Shown here: in pieces, positions 27,875 to 36,553 of the stretch
How the letters are laid out: each line of letters opens with the position of its first letter
How positions within the stretch are numbered: the stretch's first letter is position 1
NCBI RefSeq assembly: GCF_000312665.1
Contig: NZ_HF536772.1
Span: 954,282 to 1,018,281 of the forward strand
DNA from: Rhizobium mesoamericanum STM3625
GTDB taxonomy: Bacteria; Pseudomonadota; Alphaproteobacteria; Rhizobiales; Rhizobiaceae
Length of the DNA stretch: 64,000 bases
Direction: 5' to 3'
Program-made: the position numbers and the translations under genes
The notes under the pieces: model-generated
Databases searched by the model: none
Seen by the model: the letters and a program-made list of their open reading frames with translations, nothing else
What the model was told of the DNA's origin: nothing

Positions 27875-28552
27875 ATGGACAGCGCCAGCGAAAATAGGGA
27901 AAAGAAGACAGCAAGGCGTCAGTCGTCCGAGCGGGTCTTGCAACGGGATCCGGAGCGGACACGCGCGGCAATTCTCGAAGCAGCGACAAAGGAATTCGCC
28001 GAAAACGGAATGGGTGGGGCGCGCGTAGACGCGATCGCCGAGCGAGCCGGCACCAATAAGCGCATGCTCTACCACTATTTCGGCGACAAGGAGCAACTTT
28101 ATCTGCGAGTGCTTGAGGAAGCCTATGTCGGCATCCGGACGGCCGAGCGCGAGCTTAACATCGGCGACCGCACGCCACAGGAAGGGATTGGCGAACTGGC
28201 GCTGTTTACCTGGCGCTACTTCCTCAAACACCCCGAATTCTTGAGCCTGCTCGGCACGGAAAACCTTCACAAGGCCCGTTGGCTGCGCCAATCCGTCCGG
28301 CTCAAGGAATTGCATTCGCATCTGATTGGCGAGCTCTCCGAAGTTCTGGAACGCGGCAAAAAAGCGGGAGTATTCGTCGCCAGTGCGGATCCGTTGCACG
28401 TCTATTTGACGATTGCCTCTCTTGGATATTTTTATCTTTATAACCAGTATACGTTGTCGACGATATTTGGCCGCGACTTGGTTGAACCGCGCAATCTCGA
28501 TGCCTGGGAACGGCACATCGTCCATGTGACGCTCGCGTCGATTTCTGTCTGA
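27875..28552 (+). CDS. TetR family transcriptional regulator
   Basis: 225 residues. An N-terminal TetR HTH spans residues ~30-75: RAAILEAATKEFAENGMGGA, then VDAIAERAGTNKRMLYHYFG. A helical ligand and dimer domain follows. GAAAGGTGGG precedes ATG 27875. It lies between two transcription units (ABC operon on one side, oxidoreductase at 28708 on the other), each with a similar palindrome upstream, so it probably represses both and senses a sugar-derived ligand. Confidence 0.9.
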   Translation: MDSASENREKKTARRQSSERVLQRDPERTRAAILEAATKEFAENGMGGARVDAIAERAGTNKRMLYHYFGDKEQLYLRVLEEAYVGIRTAERELNIGDRTPQEGIGELALFTWRYFLKHPEFLSLLGTENLHKARWLRQSVRLKELHSHLIGELSEVLERGKKAGVFVASADPLHVYLTIASLGYFYLYNQYTLSTIFGRDLVEPRNLDAWERHIVHVTLASISV

Positions 28553-28602
28553 TCCGGGATATTCACGATCGGCTATTGACAGTGAACGTCGCCTGCCATC
28601 AG

Positions 28603-28618
28603 GTAACTGTTTGGTTAC
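28603..28618. promoter_or_regulatory. candidate TetR operator 2
   Basis: Inverted repeat GTAAC-N6-GTTAC, sharing TTGGTTAC with the site at 27737-27752. A TTGACA hexamer lies just upstream (28577-28582). The site is about 90 bp before the oxidoreductase start, suitable for repression. Confidence 0.55.
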
Positions 28619-28707
28619 AGCCTAATATGGTCCGCAGACAGGGGAGCCGCGACCTGTAGGGCACCGAGCCACTTTTCGTTTCAAGACGCATGAAGGAGGA
28701 TCATTCG

Positions 28708-29982
28708 ATGGAGAAACGTCGCTTTGCCTTGATTGGAACGGGAAACCGCGGCACGACCATGTGGGGCAAGGAACTGCTTGCCGGCTGGCGCGAGCATGTG
28801 GATCTCGTCGCGATCGTCGACACCAATTCGCTGCGCGCCGAGCGAGCCCGCACGATGATCGGCAGCAATGCGCCGATCTATGAGAATATCGACGCGATGC
28901 TTGCCGAACAGCAGGTCGATCTCGTCATCGTCTGCACGCCTGACTATACCCATGACGATATCGTCGTTCGTGCGCTGGAAGCCGGCATCGACGTCATTAC
29001 CGAAAAGCCGATGACCACGGCAGTCGACAAGATCCGCCGTATCCTCGATGCCGAAAAGCGTACAGGCAAGCGCGTGGATGTCTCTTTCAACTACCGCTAT
29101 GCGCCGACGGCTGCCAAGATCAAGGAACTGCTCAACGCCGGCGAGATCGGCCGCGTCATTTCGGTCGACTTCCACTGGTACCTCGACACTAAGCACGGCG
29201 CCGATTATTTCCGCCGCTGGCACGCTTATGCGGAAAACTCCGGCAGCCTTTTTGTACACAAGGCGACGCACCATTTCGATCTCTTGAACTGGTACCTCGA
29301 CAGCGATCCGGATGCGGTCACCTCCTTTGCAGATCTGCAGAACTACGGCCGCAAGGGGCCATTCCGCGGCCCGCGCTGCAAGCTCTGTCCGCACATCGGC
29401 GAGTGTGACTACTATCTGGACCTAGAAGCCGATGCCTTTCTCGACTCGCTTTACGAAGATCCATCGAAGATCGACGGCTACTTCCGCGACGGTTGCGTCT
29501 ATCGCGAAGATATCGATATCCCCGACACGATGGTCGCCAGCATCCGTTACAAGAACAATGTCCACGTCTCCTATTCGCTGAACACCTTTCAGCCGATCGA
29601 AGGTCATCATATCGCTTTCAATGGCACGCATGGCCGCATCGAGCTGAGGCAATACGAGAAGCAGCCTTGGGAAACGCCTGAGGAAGACACCATCCTGCTC
29701 ATTCGCAATTTCCCGAAGGACAAGCCTGCCGTCGAGCGCATCGTCGTGCCGCATTCGGCGGGCGGCCACTACGGCGGCGACGACCGAATGCGCAACATGA
29801 TCTTCAACGGGGGTCTGGAAGACAAGCTCGGTCAACGTGCCGGCACGCGTGCCGGCGCCATGTCTGTGCTGTGCGGTATTGCGGCGCTGACGAGTTCGCG
29901 CACGGGCAAGGTCGTGAAGATCTCCGACCTCATGCCGGAGATCGTCGCAGGCCAGGCGCCGGCCGGCTTGAAAGCCGGCTAA
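28708..29982 (+). CDS. Gfo/Idh/MocA family oxidoreductase with Cys cluster
   Basis: 424 residues. The Rossmann start RRFALIGTGNRGTTMWGK and the DVITEKPMTTAVDKI motif near residue 95 define the family. It is longer than the usual ~350 and carries an insert with RCKLCPHIGECDYY (Cys-x2-Cys-x5-Cys) near residue 226, a possible metal site. ATG 28708 has AAGGAGGATC 6 bp before it. It follows the TetR gene and its operator. It ends with a 4-bp convergent overlap with the dehydrogenase at 29979. Confidence 0.88.
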   Translation: MEKRRFALIGTGNRGTTMWGKELLAGWREHVDLVAIVDTNSLRAERARTMIGSNAPIYENIDAMLAEQQVDLVIVCTPDYTHDDIVVRALEAGIDVITEKPMTTAVDKIRRILDAEKRTGKRVDVSFNYRYAPTAAKIKELLNAGEIGRVISVDFHWYLDTKHGADYFRRWHAYAENSGSLFVHKATHHFDLLNWYLDSDPDAVTSFADLQNYGRKGPFRGPRCKLCPHIGECDYYLDLEADAFLDSLYEDPSKIDGYFRDGCVYREDIDIPDTMVASIRYKNNVHVSYSLNTFQPIEGHHIAFNGTHGRIELRQYEKQPWETPEEDTILLIRNFPKDKPAVERIVVPHSAGGHYGGDDRMRNMIFNGGLEDKLGQRAGTRAGAMSVLCGIAALTSSRTGKVVKISDLMPEIVAGQAPAGLKAG

Positions 29983-30989
29983 GCGATAAATTCCAGATCG
30001 CGGCGCAGGATCTGATAGTGGAGCGGTTCGCCATTGACGAACCGCTCTATTTCATCGACTACCATATCACCAAGCCGCCCGCGCTCCAGCCCCACAGCGC
30101 CGGCGATATGCGGCGTTAGAAAGACATTGGGTAGCTTGTAGAAAGCCGAAGCCTTCCCGGGTACTTCAGGATCCGTGACGTCGATGATGGCGTCGATCTT
30201 CCCTGTCGCAAGCGTCTTGAGCAGGGCTGCTTCATCGATCAAAGCACCGCGCGCCGTATTGATCAGCGTGGCGCCGCCTTTCATCAGCGACAGCTCTTTG
30301 TCTCCGATCATGTGACGCGTCGAGGGAAGAGAGGGTGCATGCAGGGAGATGATGTCGGATCGTGTCATTAATGTCGCCAAGTCGACCTTCTCGGTTCCGA
30401 GCCTTTTCGCCTCGGCGGCATCGACGGTCGGGTCAAAGAGAAGCACGTTGTATTCGAATGGCCGCAACAGCTCGATGACCCGTCGGCCGATGCGCGATGC
30501 GCCGACGATGCCTAGCGTGCGGCGATAATTGCCGATTGCCAGCCGCTGCATCGCGTGCGTCTGTTCGCGGCCGCGATCCGTGACGTAAAGGTCGCGGAAG
30601 CGGAACACCTGTTTGCCGGCAAAGATGATCGCCGCAAGCGTGAACTCCGCAACCGGAACGGAGTTCGCCTCGGCAGCATGGGTTACGGCGATACCGGCAT
30701 CGAATATCTGCTCGTCGACAATCCCTTTCACGGTTCCGGCCGCGTGCGCGATCAGCCGAAGGCGTGGAGCATCCGCAAGGACCTGCCTGCCGACATAGGG
30801 CGAACCCCAACCGGTAATCAGCACTTCCGTCTCGGCGAGAATGCGTTTAGCCAAGTCGCTGTCGAAGCATTCGAGCGGTTCGGGGTCGAGCACGCGTCCG
30901 ACTTCGCCCAGCCGGCGAAAGGCGTCAGGAGAGAGAATATGTTCTGTGCGCGAAGGCTGCATCGCAAGCGCGATGGAGGGATACTTCAT
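29979..30989 (-). CDS. D-2-hydroxyacid dehydrogenase family protein
   Basis: 336 residues with the NAD-binding block TLGIVGASRIGRRVIELL near residue 158 (GxSxxG variant of GxGxxG), the catalytic Arg segment LINTARGALIDE near residue 243, the Glu of DVTDPEVP and the His of FLTPHIAGAVG near residue 295. It likely reduces or oxidises a 2-keto/hydroxy acid. Its start overlaps the stop of the DUF2264 gene by 4 bp. It is the third gene of a LacI-headed operon, suggesting sugar-acid breakdown. Confidence 0.9.
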   Translation of the reverse strand: MKYPSIALAMQPSRTEHILSPDAFRRLGEVGRVLDPEPLECFDSDLAKRILAETEVLITGWGSPYVGRQVLADAPRLRLIAHAAGTVKGIVDEQIFDAGIAVTHAAEANSVPVAEFTLAAIIFAGKQVFRFRDLYVTDRGREQTHAMQRLAIGNYRRTLGIVGASRIGRRVIELLRPFEYNVLLFDPTVDAAEAKRLGTEKVDLATLMTRSDIISLHAPSLPSTRHMIGDKELSLMKGGATLINTARGALIDEAALLKTLATGKIDAIIDVTDPEVPGKASAFYKLPNVFLTPHIAGAVGLERGRLGDMVVDEIERFVNGEPLHYQILRRDLEFIA

Positions 30990-32848
30990 GGCATCTGCCC
31001 CGGCGCTTCGATGGCACTGACGCGGATCCCCTGATTCGCGACAAGCGCTTCAAGCTCGGCAATATCGGGGGCCCTCGGTGGATTGGTCCAGGCGCCAAGC
31101 AGGGTGCTGGTGTCGTTGGCGGCAAGGACTGCGGTCATCAGGATCGTCTGGCCTGACGGTATCTTGCCACGCAATTGAGGCACAAGCGTCTTGGCGACGA
31201 TCATGTTCGTATTCGGCGGCGCCTTCTGCATCAGGCCCGTGCGCGGCACCGTGGAGGAGATGTCGAGGATGCCGCTGAAATCGCCTTCACCGATCGAATA
31301 GGCACTCGAGCCCTCCGCAACGAGTGCGTCGAGTTCGAAATCCCGGCGCGCGATTGCAAATCCACCCTCCGCCGTCTGTAGCGGTCGGGGCGTGTTGATG
31401 CGGTGGACGCGGATGTGCCAGGGTGCTGCCGGCACCAGCCAGGTTTCGACATCCACATCCGGGAATGGCGACCACTTGGAGTAAAGGACCTCACCCGCAA
31501 GCTTGGCTTCACGGTTGGTCTCGCGAACGCGGTAGTGCACGCCGTCATCGCTAAAGGCGAGGGCAGAATCAAAGGCTGCGCCAGCGAAGTTGCGCTCGTC
31601 GGATTCGACGCTGAACCCATAGCGGCTGGAATAGGCGAATTTCGCGTATTTCTCGGTGCCGAACCGCATTTGCAGGTTCTCCTGGCCGGAGGAAAGCGCG
31701 ACAACATCGCCACGATGACGCATTAGCACCATGCCTGGGTGGCGCTGCGGCAGGACGCTCTCCGTTTCCACCGGTGGCGCTTCCGCGGCTGTCCAGAAGG
31801 GATGATCCTCGGCCAGGGCAAGTGGCAGGAATGCTTTGAAGGCCCAGTAGGGCGAACCGGCCGAATTGTAGTTCTCTGACATCAGGAGGTTGGGATAGCC
31901 GAATCCGATCGACAGAATACCGTCACGATTGGTCATCGGCTTGTCCTTCCACCAGCGCAAGTGCTGAAGGCACAGGCTCTTGATCTCGCCCCAAGGCAGT
32001 GCCTCAAGATCGGCAAAGGCGAGCGCAGACCAGAAGCCGGCGCAAGCGAAGCGATAGGTCAGGCTGCGGCCAAACGGGATGGTCGCCCCATCGGCGCCGA
32101 ACCAGTGCCTGAAGTCGTTTGCAAATAGGATGGCGCGTTCGCGGTAACGCCTTGCATAGTCGTCATCGACGAGCTTGGAATAGATCAGGCCGTAGAAGTG
32201 CATGGCGAACGGAATGTAGTGGTCGATCCGGCGGACGTTGCCGTCACGGTACCAGCCGTCGCCGATATAGAAGCCCTCAAGTTCTTCGATATATTGCTTG
32301 GTCAGGCTCCGGTCGAAATTTGCGCCGACGCGGTCGAGCGCGATGTCGACGAAGATGCGGAAGAATTTCCAGTTGTTGTCGGCATAGTCGAACTGCCGCG
32401 CATGCTTGAGATAGGCGACGACGTTGTCGCGCGCCCTTCCACAAAGCGGCTCCCAAACCTTTTCCGGCACGAGCGCCAGAGCAAAACCGAGCGCCGCAAG
32501 TTCCACCATGCGCTGGTCACGGCCGTTGACGGTTCCCCAATATTCCGGATGCTTTGGATCCGTGCCATTAGCAATGCCCTCGGCAAAACGATGCCATTCG
32601 GCAAAGTCGCCGCCGCCAGCACCAAAGGGTGCCAACCCCCAGAGCGGTCGCGCAAAGCCCTCGAGATCCGCTGCCGCGCGGTCGAAATGCGCAGCGGCGC
32701 CGTCGAGCCGGACGCGGGCATTGCCTGCGGAGAAGTAGGGGAGGAGCGGATCGAAGAGGTCGCGGAGCGCGCGCGACATGTCCTCGCGCGTCTTCAGCGG
32801 ATTGTTGGCAAGCGGATTTGCACTGGCGGGATCATAGGTCATCGGCAT
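30986..32848 (-). CDS. DUF2264 family protein
   Basis: 620 residues. Residues ~15-370 match the DUF2264 pattern: TREDMSRALRDLFDPLLPYF, then WGLAPF, YADNNWKFFRIFVDIAL, WYRDGNVRRIDHYIPFAMHF, NRDGILSIGFGYPNLLMSEN. The C-terminal ~250 residues are beta-rich, like the support domain of alpha/alpha-barrel polysaccharide lyases. There is no signal peptide, so action is cytoplasmic. Activity is unproven; a lyase or hydrolase acting on an oligosaccharide is inferred. It lies between LacI (8-bp gap) and the hydroxyacid dehydrogenase (4-bp overlap). Confidence 0.85.
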   Translation of the reverse strand: MPMTYDPASANPLANNPLKTREDMSRALRDLFDPLLPYFSAGNARVRLDGAAAHFDRAAADLEGFARPLWGLAPFGAGGGDFAEWHRFAEGIANGTDPKHPEYWGTVNGRDQRMVELAALGFALALVPEKVWEPLCGRARDNVVAYLKHARQFDYADNNWKFFRIFVDIALDRVGANFDRSLTKQYIEELEGFYIGDGWYRDGNVRRIDHYIPFAMHFYGLIYSKLVDDDYARRYRERAILFANDFRHWFGADGATIPFGRSLTYRFACAGFWSALAFADLEALPWGEIKSLCLQHLRWWKDKPMTNRDGILSIGFGYPNLLMSENYNSAGSPYWAFKAFLPLALAEDHPFWTAAEAPPVETESVLPQRHPGMVLMRHRGDVVALSSGQENLQMRFGTEKYAKFAYSSRYGFSVESDERNFAGAAFDSALAFSDDGVHYRVRETNREAKLAGEVLYSKWSPFPDVDVETWLVPAAPWHIRVHRINTPRPLQTAEGGFAIARRDFELDALVAEGSSAYSIGEGDFSGILDISSTVPRTGLMQKAPPNTNMIVAKTLVPQLRGKIPSGQTILMTAVLAANDTSTLLGAWTNPPRAPDIAELEALVANQGIRVSAIEAPGQMP

Positions 32849-32856
32849 TGCTCATG

Positions 32857-33876
32857 TCAGGAGTTCGGGACGGTGCCGCCGGCAATTGGGATAACGGCAT
32901 GGCAAATCTGGCGGGCAGGCGCGGTGCTATCCTTGAAACGTGCAACCATGAGGCCGACCGCCTCCCTGCCCAGCGCCACGCGGTCCACGCGCATGGTCGA
33001 CAGCGGCGGGTTGGTCATCAGCGCGCAGGGGAGGTCGTCGAAGCCGACGATGGCGAAATCCTCAGGCACCCGCAGACCGGCCTCCGTCACTGCTTCCAGA
33101 ACGCCGACGGCAATGAAGTCGTTCATGCAGAAGGCGGCAGTGAAGCCGGCTTTCTCTGCAAGCACGCCAGCCGTCAGCTCATGCGCCTCGTGAGTTGCGC
33201 TGCCCTTGAAAGTCATCGACACAAGATGCCCTTCGGCGCCGTCGACCTCGGCAATTGCTGCCTTGAAGCCTCGCACGCGCTCGCGGATGGTGTTTCGATG
33301 CGAGCCCGTTAGATGCAGGATTTTGCGGTGGCCGGCATTCAGCAGGCGGGTTGTCGCTTCATAGGCACCGAAGAAGTTCGAGGGCGAAGCGCCGTCGATC
33401 TTCAGCCTCGGATCGGTGCCGTTGACCAGCACAGTCGGGATTTCCGCGTCCTCGAACCAATTGCGCAACTCGGCGCTTGGATCAATTCCGACAAGGAAGA
33501 GCCCACCAGCGCGGGCGGCCTGCATATACTCGTGAACCACGTCGGGCGTCGCCCTGTGCTCGCGGATCAGCCGCACCTCGAAGGGGAGGCCGGCGTCGAG
33601 CGCGCCGGCGCGCAATCCTTCGACAATTCCTTCGTAGAAGACGCTAAGGCCACCTGTGACCCCATCGCTCGCAATCAAGGCAAGGGTGCCGCGCAGTGAG
33701 GCGCTTGTGGTGCGGGCAAAGTAACCGTTCTCCGCCGCCACCTTAAGAATATGCTGGCGCACACTTTCGCTTATGCCGGGCTCGTTTGCGAGTACCCGGG
33801 ATACTGTAGATATTGATACGCCAGCCATTGTCGCAATGTCGGCCTGTCTCAGTTTTTTGGTTTTGATCTCATTCAT
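32857..33876 (-). CDS. LacI family transcriptional regulator
   Basis: 339 residues. The HTH is at the N-terminus: RQADIATMAGVSISTVSRVL, then hinge GYFARTTSASLRGT. A periplasmic-binding-like sensor follows, with MNDFIAVGVLEAV and AIVGFDDLPCALMTNPPLST. ATG 33876 fits the usual LacI N-terminus; the open frame further up adds 32 unrelated residues. It is divergent from the orphan binding protein and first in its own operon. The TGCAAATTTGCA palindrome upstream is the probable operator. Confidence 0.92.
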   Translation of the reverse strand: MNEIKTKKLRQADIATMAGVSISTVSRVLANEPGISESVRQHILKVAAENGYFARTTSASLRGTLALIASDGVTGGLSVFYEGIVEGLRAGALDAGLPFEVRLIREHRATPDVVHEYMQAARAGGLFLVGIDPSAELRNWFEDAEIPTVLVNGTDPRLKIDGASPSNFFGAYEATTRLLNAGHRKILHLTGSHRNTIRERVRGFKAAIAEVDGAEGHLVSMTFKGSATHEAHELTAGVLAEKAGFTAAFCMNDFIAVGVLEAVTEAGLRVPEDFAIVGFDDLPCALMTNPPLSTMRVDRVALGREAVGLMVARFKDSTAPARQICHAVIPIAGGTVPNS

Positions 33877-33888
33877 ACGCGGAGCATT

Positions 33889-33910
33889 ATGCAAATAATG
33901 CAAATTTGCA
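33889..33910. promoter_or_regulatory. candidate LacI operator
   Basis: Perfect 12-bp palindrome TGCAAATTTGCA (33899-33910), overlapping a direct repeat of ATGCAAAT (33889-33896 and 33898-33905). It lies 13-34 bp upstream of the LacI gene and about 110 bp before the divergent binding-protein gene. Confidence 0.6.
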
Positions 33911-34016
33911 AGAAAAAGATAATTTGTTGCGTTGAGGATTTTTTTGCGTAATCTACCCCGACATAAGCCCACGGTGCCATTGGAGGATGGCGGGCGATGA
34001 AAGAGGAGGATGAAAA

Positions 34017-35306
34017 ATGCAGGTCAATCGCCGTTCATTTCTGATGGGCTCGGCCAGCGTCGCTGCCGGGCTAGCCTTCGGTGCCGGAAGCGAAATTCCC
34101 GCCTATGCGGAAGACGCCAAGCTGCGCGCCATGTGGTGGGGCTCAAACGACCGCGCCAAGCGCACGCTCGATGTCGCGAAGCTCTACGAAAGCAAGAACC
34201 CAGGCGTATCGATCGTCGGCGAGTCGCTGAGCGGGGATGGCTACTGGACGAAGCTGTCGACGCAGATGGCCGGTCGCGCTATTGCGGACGTGTTCCAGCT
34301 CGAGCCGGGAACGATCTCGGACTACTCCAAGCGCGGCGCCTGCCTGGCACTGGACGAATTCGTGCCCTCGATATTGAAGATTGATTCCTTCGGCAAGGAC
34401 ATGCTGAAGCTGACGACGGTGGATGGCAAGCTCTACGGTGTCGGTCTTGGCCTCAACTCTTTCGCACTGTTCTTCGACCAAACTGCTTTTGACAAAGCGG
34501 GGATCCCCGTACCGACGGCGGATCTGACTTGGGATGAGTACGCCAAGCTCGCGGTCGAACTGACGAAAGCCGGAGGCAAGGATAACTACTGGGGCGGTCC
34601 TTACGGTGCACGCTACGCTTACGTCTTCGATGCATGGCTGCGCCAGCGCGGCAAGAGCCTCTATGCAGACGGCAAGCTCGGCTTCAATGCCGACGACGCA
34701 ACAGCTTGGTTCACCTACTGGGAAGATCTGCGCAAGAAAGGCGGCACGGTTGCAGCCGATGTTCAGACGCTGGACCAGAACACGATCGACACGAACTGCC
34801 TCGCGCTTGGCAAGTCAGCCATGGGCATGGCGTATTCCAACCAGCTCGTCGGCTATCAGCTGATCTCCAAGAACAAGCTGGCAATCACACTCCTGCCGCG
34901 CGAGAAGAAGGGTGGCCCGTCCGGCCACTATTATCGACCGGCTCTGATCTGGAGCATCGGCGCGACGACAAAGAACGGCGAGGCTGCCGCCAAATTCATC
35001 GACTTCTTCGTCAATGATGTGGAAGCTGGCAAGATCCTTGGCGTCGAGCGCGGCGTGCCGATGTCGCCTGTCGTGCGCGAGGCGATCATCCCCCACCTCA
35101 ATCCGACCGAGCAGGACACTGTGAAGTATATCAACCTCCTGAAAGATCAGGTCGGCGAGTATCCGGCCCCCGCGCCGCTCGGTTCGACGCAGTTCGACCA
35201 GCGCGTCTTCCGTCCGATCGCCGATGAGCTAGCATTCGAGCGAACGACGCCTGCGGAGGCTGCAGCACGTCTGCTGGAAGAAGGCAAGGCAACCATCAAG
35301 GGCTAA
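34017..35306 (+). CDS. orphan sugar-binding protein (Tat signal)
   Basis: 429 residues, solute-binding family 1. Signal NRRSFLMGSASVAAGLAFGA contains a twin-arginine motif. The mature part begins KLRAMWWGSNDRAKRT and aligns along its length with the binding protein at 26388 (WWGS, YW..L.TQ.AGR). GAGGAGG precedes ATG 34017. No permease or ATPase gene follows; a terminator does. It probably delivers its ligand to permeases encoded elsewhere, perhaps those at 24549-26382. Confidence 0.92.
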   Translation: MQVNRRSFLMGSASVAAGLAFGAGSEIPAYAEDAKLRAMWWGSNDRAKRTLDVAKLYESKNPGVSIVGESLSGDGYWTKLSTQMAGRAIADVFQLEPGTISDYSKRGACLALDEFVPSILKIDSFGKDMLKLTTVDGKLYGVGLGLNSFALFFDQTAFDKAGIPVPTADLTWDEYAKLAVELTKAGGKDNYWGGPYGARYAYVFDAWLRQRGKSLYADGKLGFNADDATAWFTYWEDLRKKGGTVAADVQTLDQNTIDTNCLALGKSAMGMAYSNQLVGYQLISKNKLAITLLPREKKGGPSGHYYRPALIWSIGATTKNGEAAAKFIDFFVNDVEAGKILGVERGVPMSPVVREAIIPHLNPTEQDTVKYINLLKDQVGEYPAPAPLGSTQFDQRVFRPIADELAFERTTPAEAAARLLEEGKATIKG

Positions 35307-35333
35307 TTGCAGCTACATCGCTCGCGTTTTGCG

Positions 35334-35364
35334 TCGCGGCGGGCGTCGGTCTGCCGCGATTTTC
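35334..35364 (+). terminator. terminator after orphan binding protein
   Basis: Perfect 7-bp stem TCGCGGC/GCCGCGA with a 12-nt loop, followed by TTTTCTTT. Confidence 0.75.
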
Positions 35365-35416
35365 TTTGTTGCCGGCCGTTCCTCGATGCCTTCATGACAA
35401 TCGTATGATTTTTACA

Positions 35417-35466
35417 TGAGAAAACCTTTTCTCACTTGACGATGGACGTGAGAAAAGCTTTTCTCA
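35417..35466. promoter_or_regulatory. twin 18-bp palindromic operators
   Basis: TGAGAAAACCTTTTCTCA (35417-35434) and TGAGAAAAGCTTTTCTCA (35449-35466) are identical except at the two central bases, and their starts are 32 bp apart. A TTGACG hexamer lies between them at 35436-35441, so the second copy would cover the -10 region. The adjoining LacI gene is the obvious binder. Confidence 0.75.
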
Positions 35467-35488
35467 TCTGCAAATGAGGGGGAGCGGG

Positions 35489-36511
35489 GTGAACATTTCG
35501 GGAGGAAAGAGAGGCCGGATCACCATCCACGACGTCGCCGCGGCGGCGGGCGTCAGCATTTCCACTGCCTCGAAGGCGCTAAACGAAACCGGGCGCATGA
35601 GCGCCGAAACCCGGGAACGGGTAAAGCGCATTGCCGGCGAAGTCGGCTTCCGTCCGAACGCGCTTGCCCGAGGTCTCTTGAGTAAGCGCAGCTTCACCAT
35701 CGGACTGCTGACCAACGATACCTATGGGCGCTTCACGCTGCCTGTGATGGCCGGCATTTCCGAAGCGCTCGTCGATCATGGTGTGTCGGTTTTTCTCTGT
35801 GCGATCGAAGACGATCCGACGCTTGGCCAGATCCACGTCGATGCCATGTTGGAAAAGCAGGTGGATGGGATCATCGCCACCGGAAAGCGATTGGACCGGC
35901 AGCTCCCTGTCGATCTGTCGAACCTGCATGTCCCCGTTGTCTACGCGTTCACGGAGGGGACGCCTGCAAGCGTCACCTTCCGCTCCGACGATGCGCAGGG
36001 TGCACGATTGGCGGTGGAATGGCTGGTCAAAATGGGCCGTCGGCGGATTGCGCATGTGACCGGGCCCGAAACCTTCTTCTCCGTTCGCGAGCGCGCCGAC
36101 GCCTATCGCGAGGTGATCGGTGGGGAGGGGCTCGTCAGGTTTGGCCGTTGGGCGGAATCCTGGGGCCATGAAGCCGTCGCGGAGATCTGGGACGGCGCGG
36201 CTGAAAAACCAGATGCGATCTTCTGCGGTAACGATCAGATCGCCCGGGGCGTAGTGGATGCGCTGCGCGAGCGGGGGATTTGTGTGCCGGAGGATGTTTC
36301 CGTTGTCGGGTTCGACAATTGGGAGATTGTCGCCGGCCAGACGCGACCGCCGCTCACCTCTGTCGATATGGAATTGAAGGAGCTGGGACGCCAAGCCGGG
36401 TTGACGGTTTTGGCGCTGGCCGAGGGGCGCCCCGTGGAGCCGGGCATCAGGAAATTGCCGTGCCGCCTCGTGGTGCGGGAGTCATGCGGGGCCCAAAGCC
36501 CCAAGAGATGA
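35489..36511 (+). CDS. LacI family transcriptional regulator
   Basis: About 340 residues. The HTH is TIHDVAAAAGVSISTASKAL near residue 12, then the hinge GFRPNALARGLLSKRS. The sensor domain includes FCGNDQIARGVVDALRERG and SVVGFDNWEIVAGQTRPPLT. A GTG start at 35489 is preferred, since GGGGGAGC lies a few bases before it. ATG 35474 lacks a ribosome site and is close to the predicted transcript start. It heads the binding protein-permeases-GH127 operon and probably controls itself and that operon through the twin palindromes. Confidence 0.9.
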   Translation: MNISGGKRGRITIHDVAAAAGVSISTASKALNETGRMSAETRERVKRIAGEVGFRPNALARGLLSKRSFTIGLLTNDTYGRFTLPVMAGISEALVDHGVSVFLCAIEDDPTLGQIHVDAMLEKQVDGIIATGKRLDRQLPVDLSNLHVPVVYAFTEGTPASVTFRSDDAQGARLAVEWLVKMGRRRIAHVTGPETFFSVRERADAYREVIGGEGLVRFGRWAESWGHEAVAEIWDGAAEKPDAIFCGNDQIARGVVDALRERGICVPEDVSVVGFDNWEIVAGQTRPPLTSVDMELKELGRQAGLTVLALAEGRPVEPGIRKLPCRLVVRESCGAQSPKR

Positions 36512-36553
36512 AGAACCGGCGCGGAGGAGATGCGCCAATTTGGGAGGAGTGTC

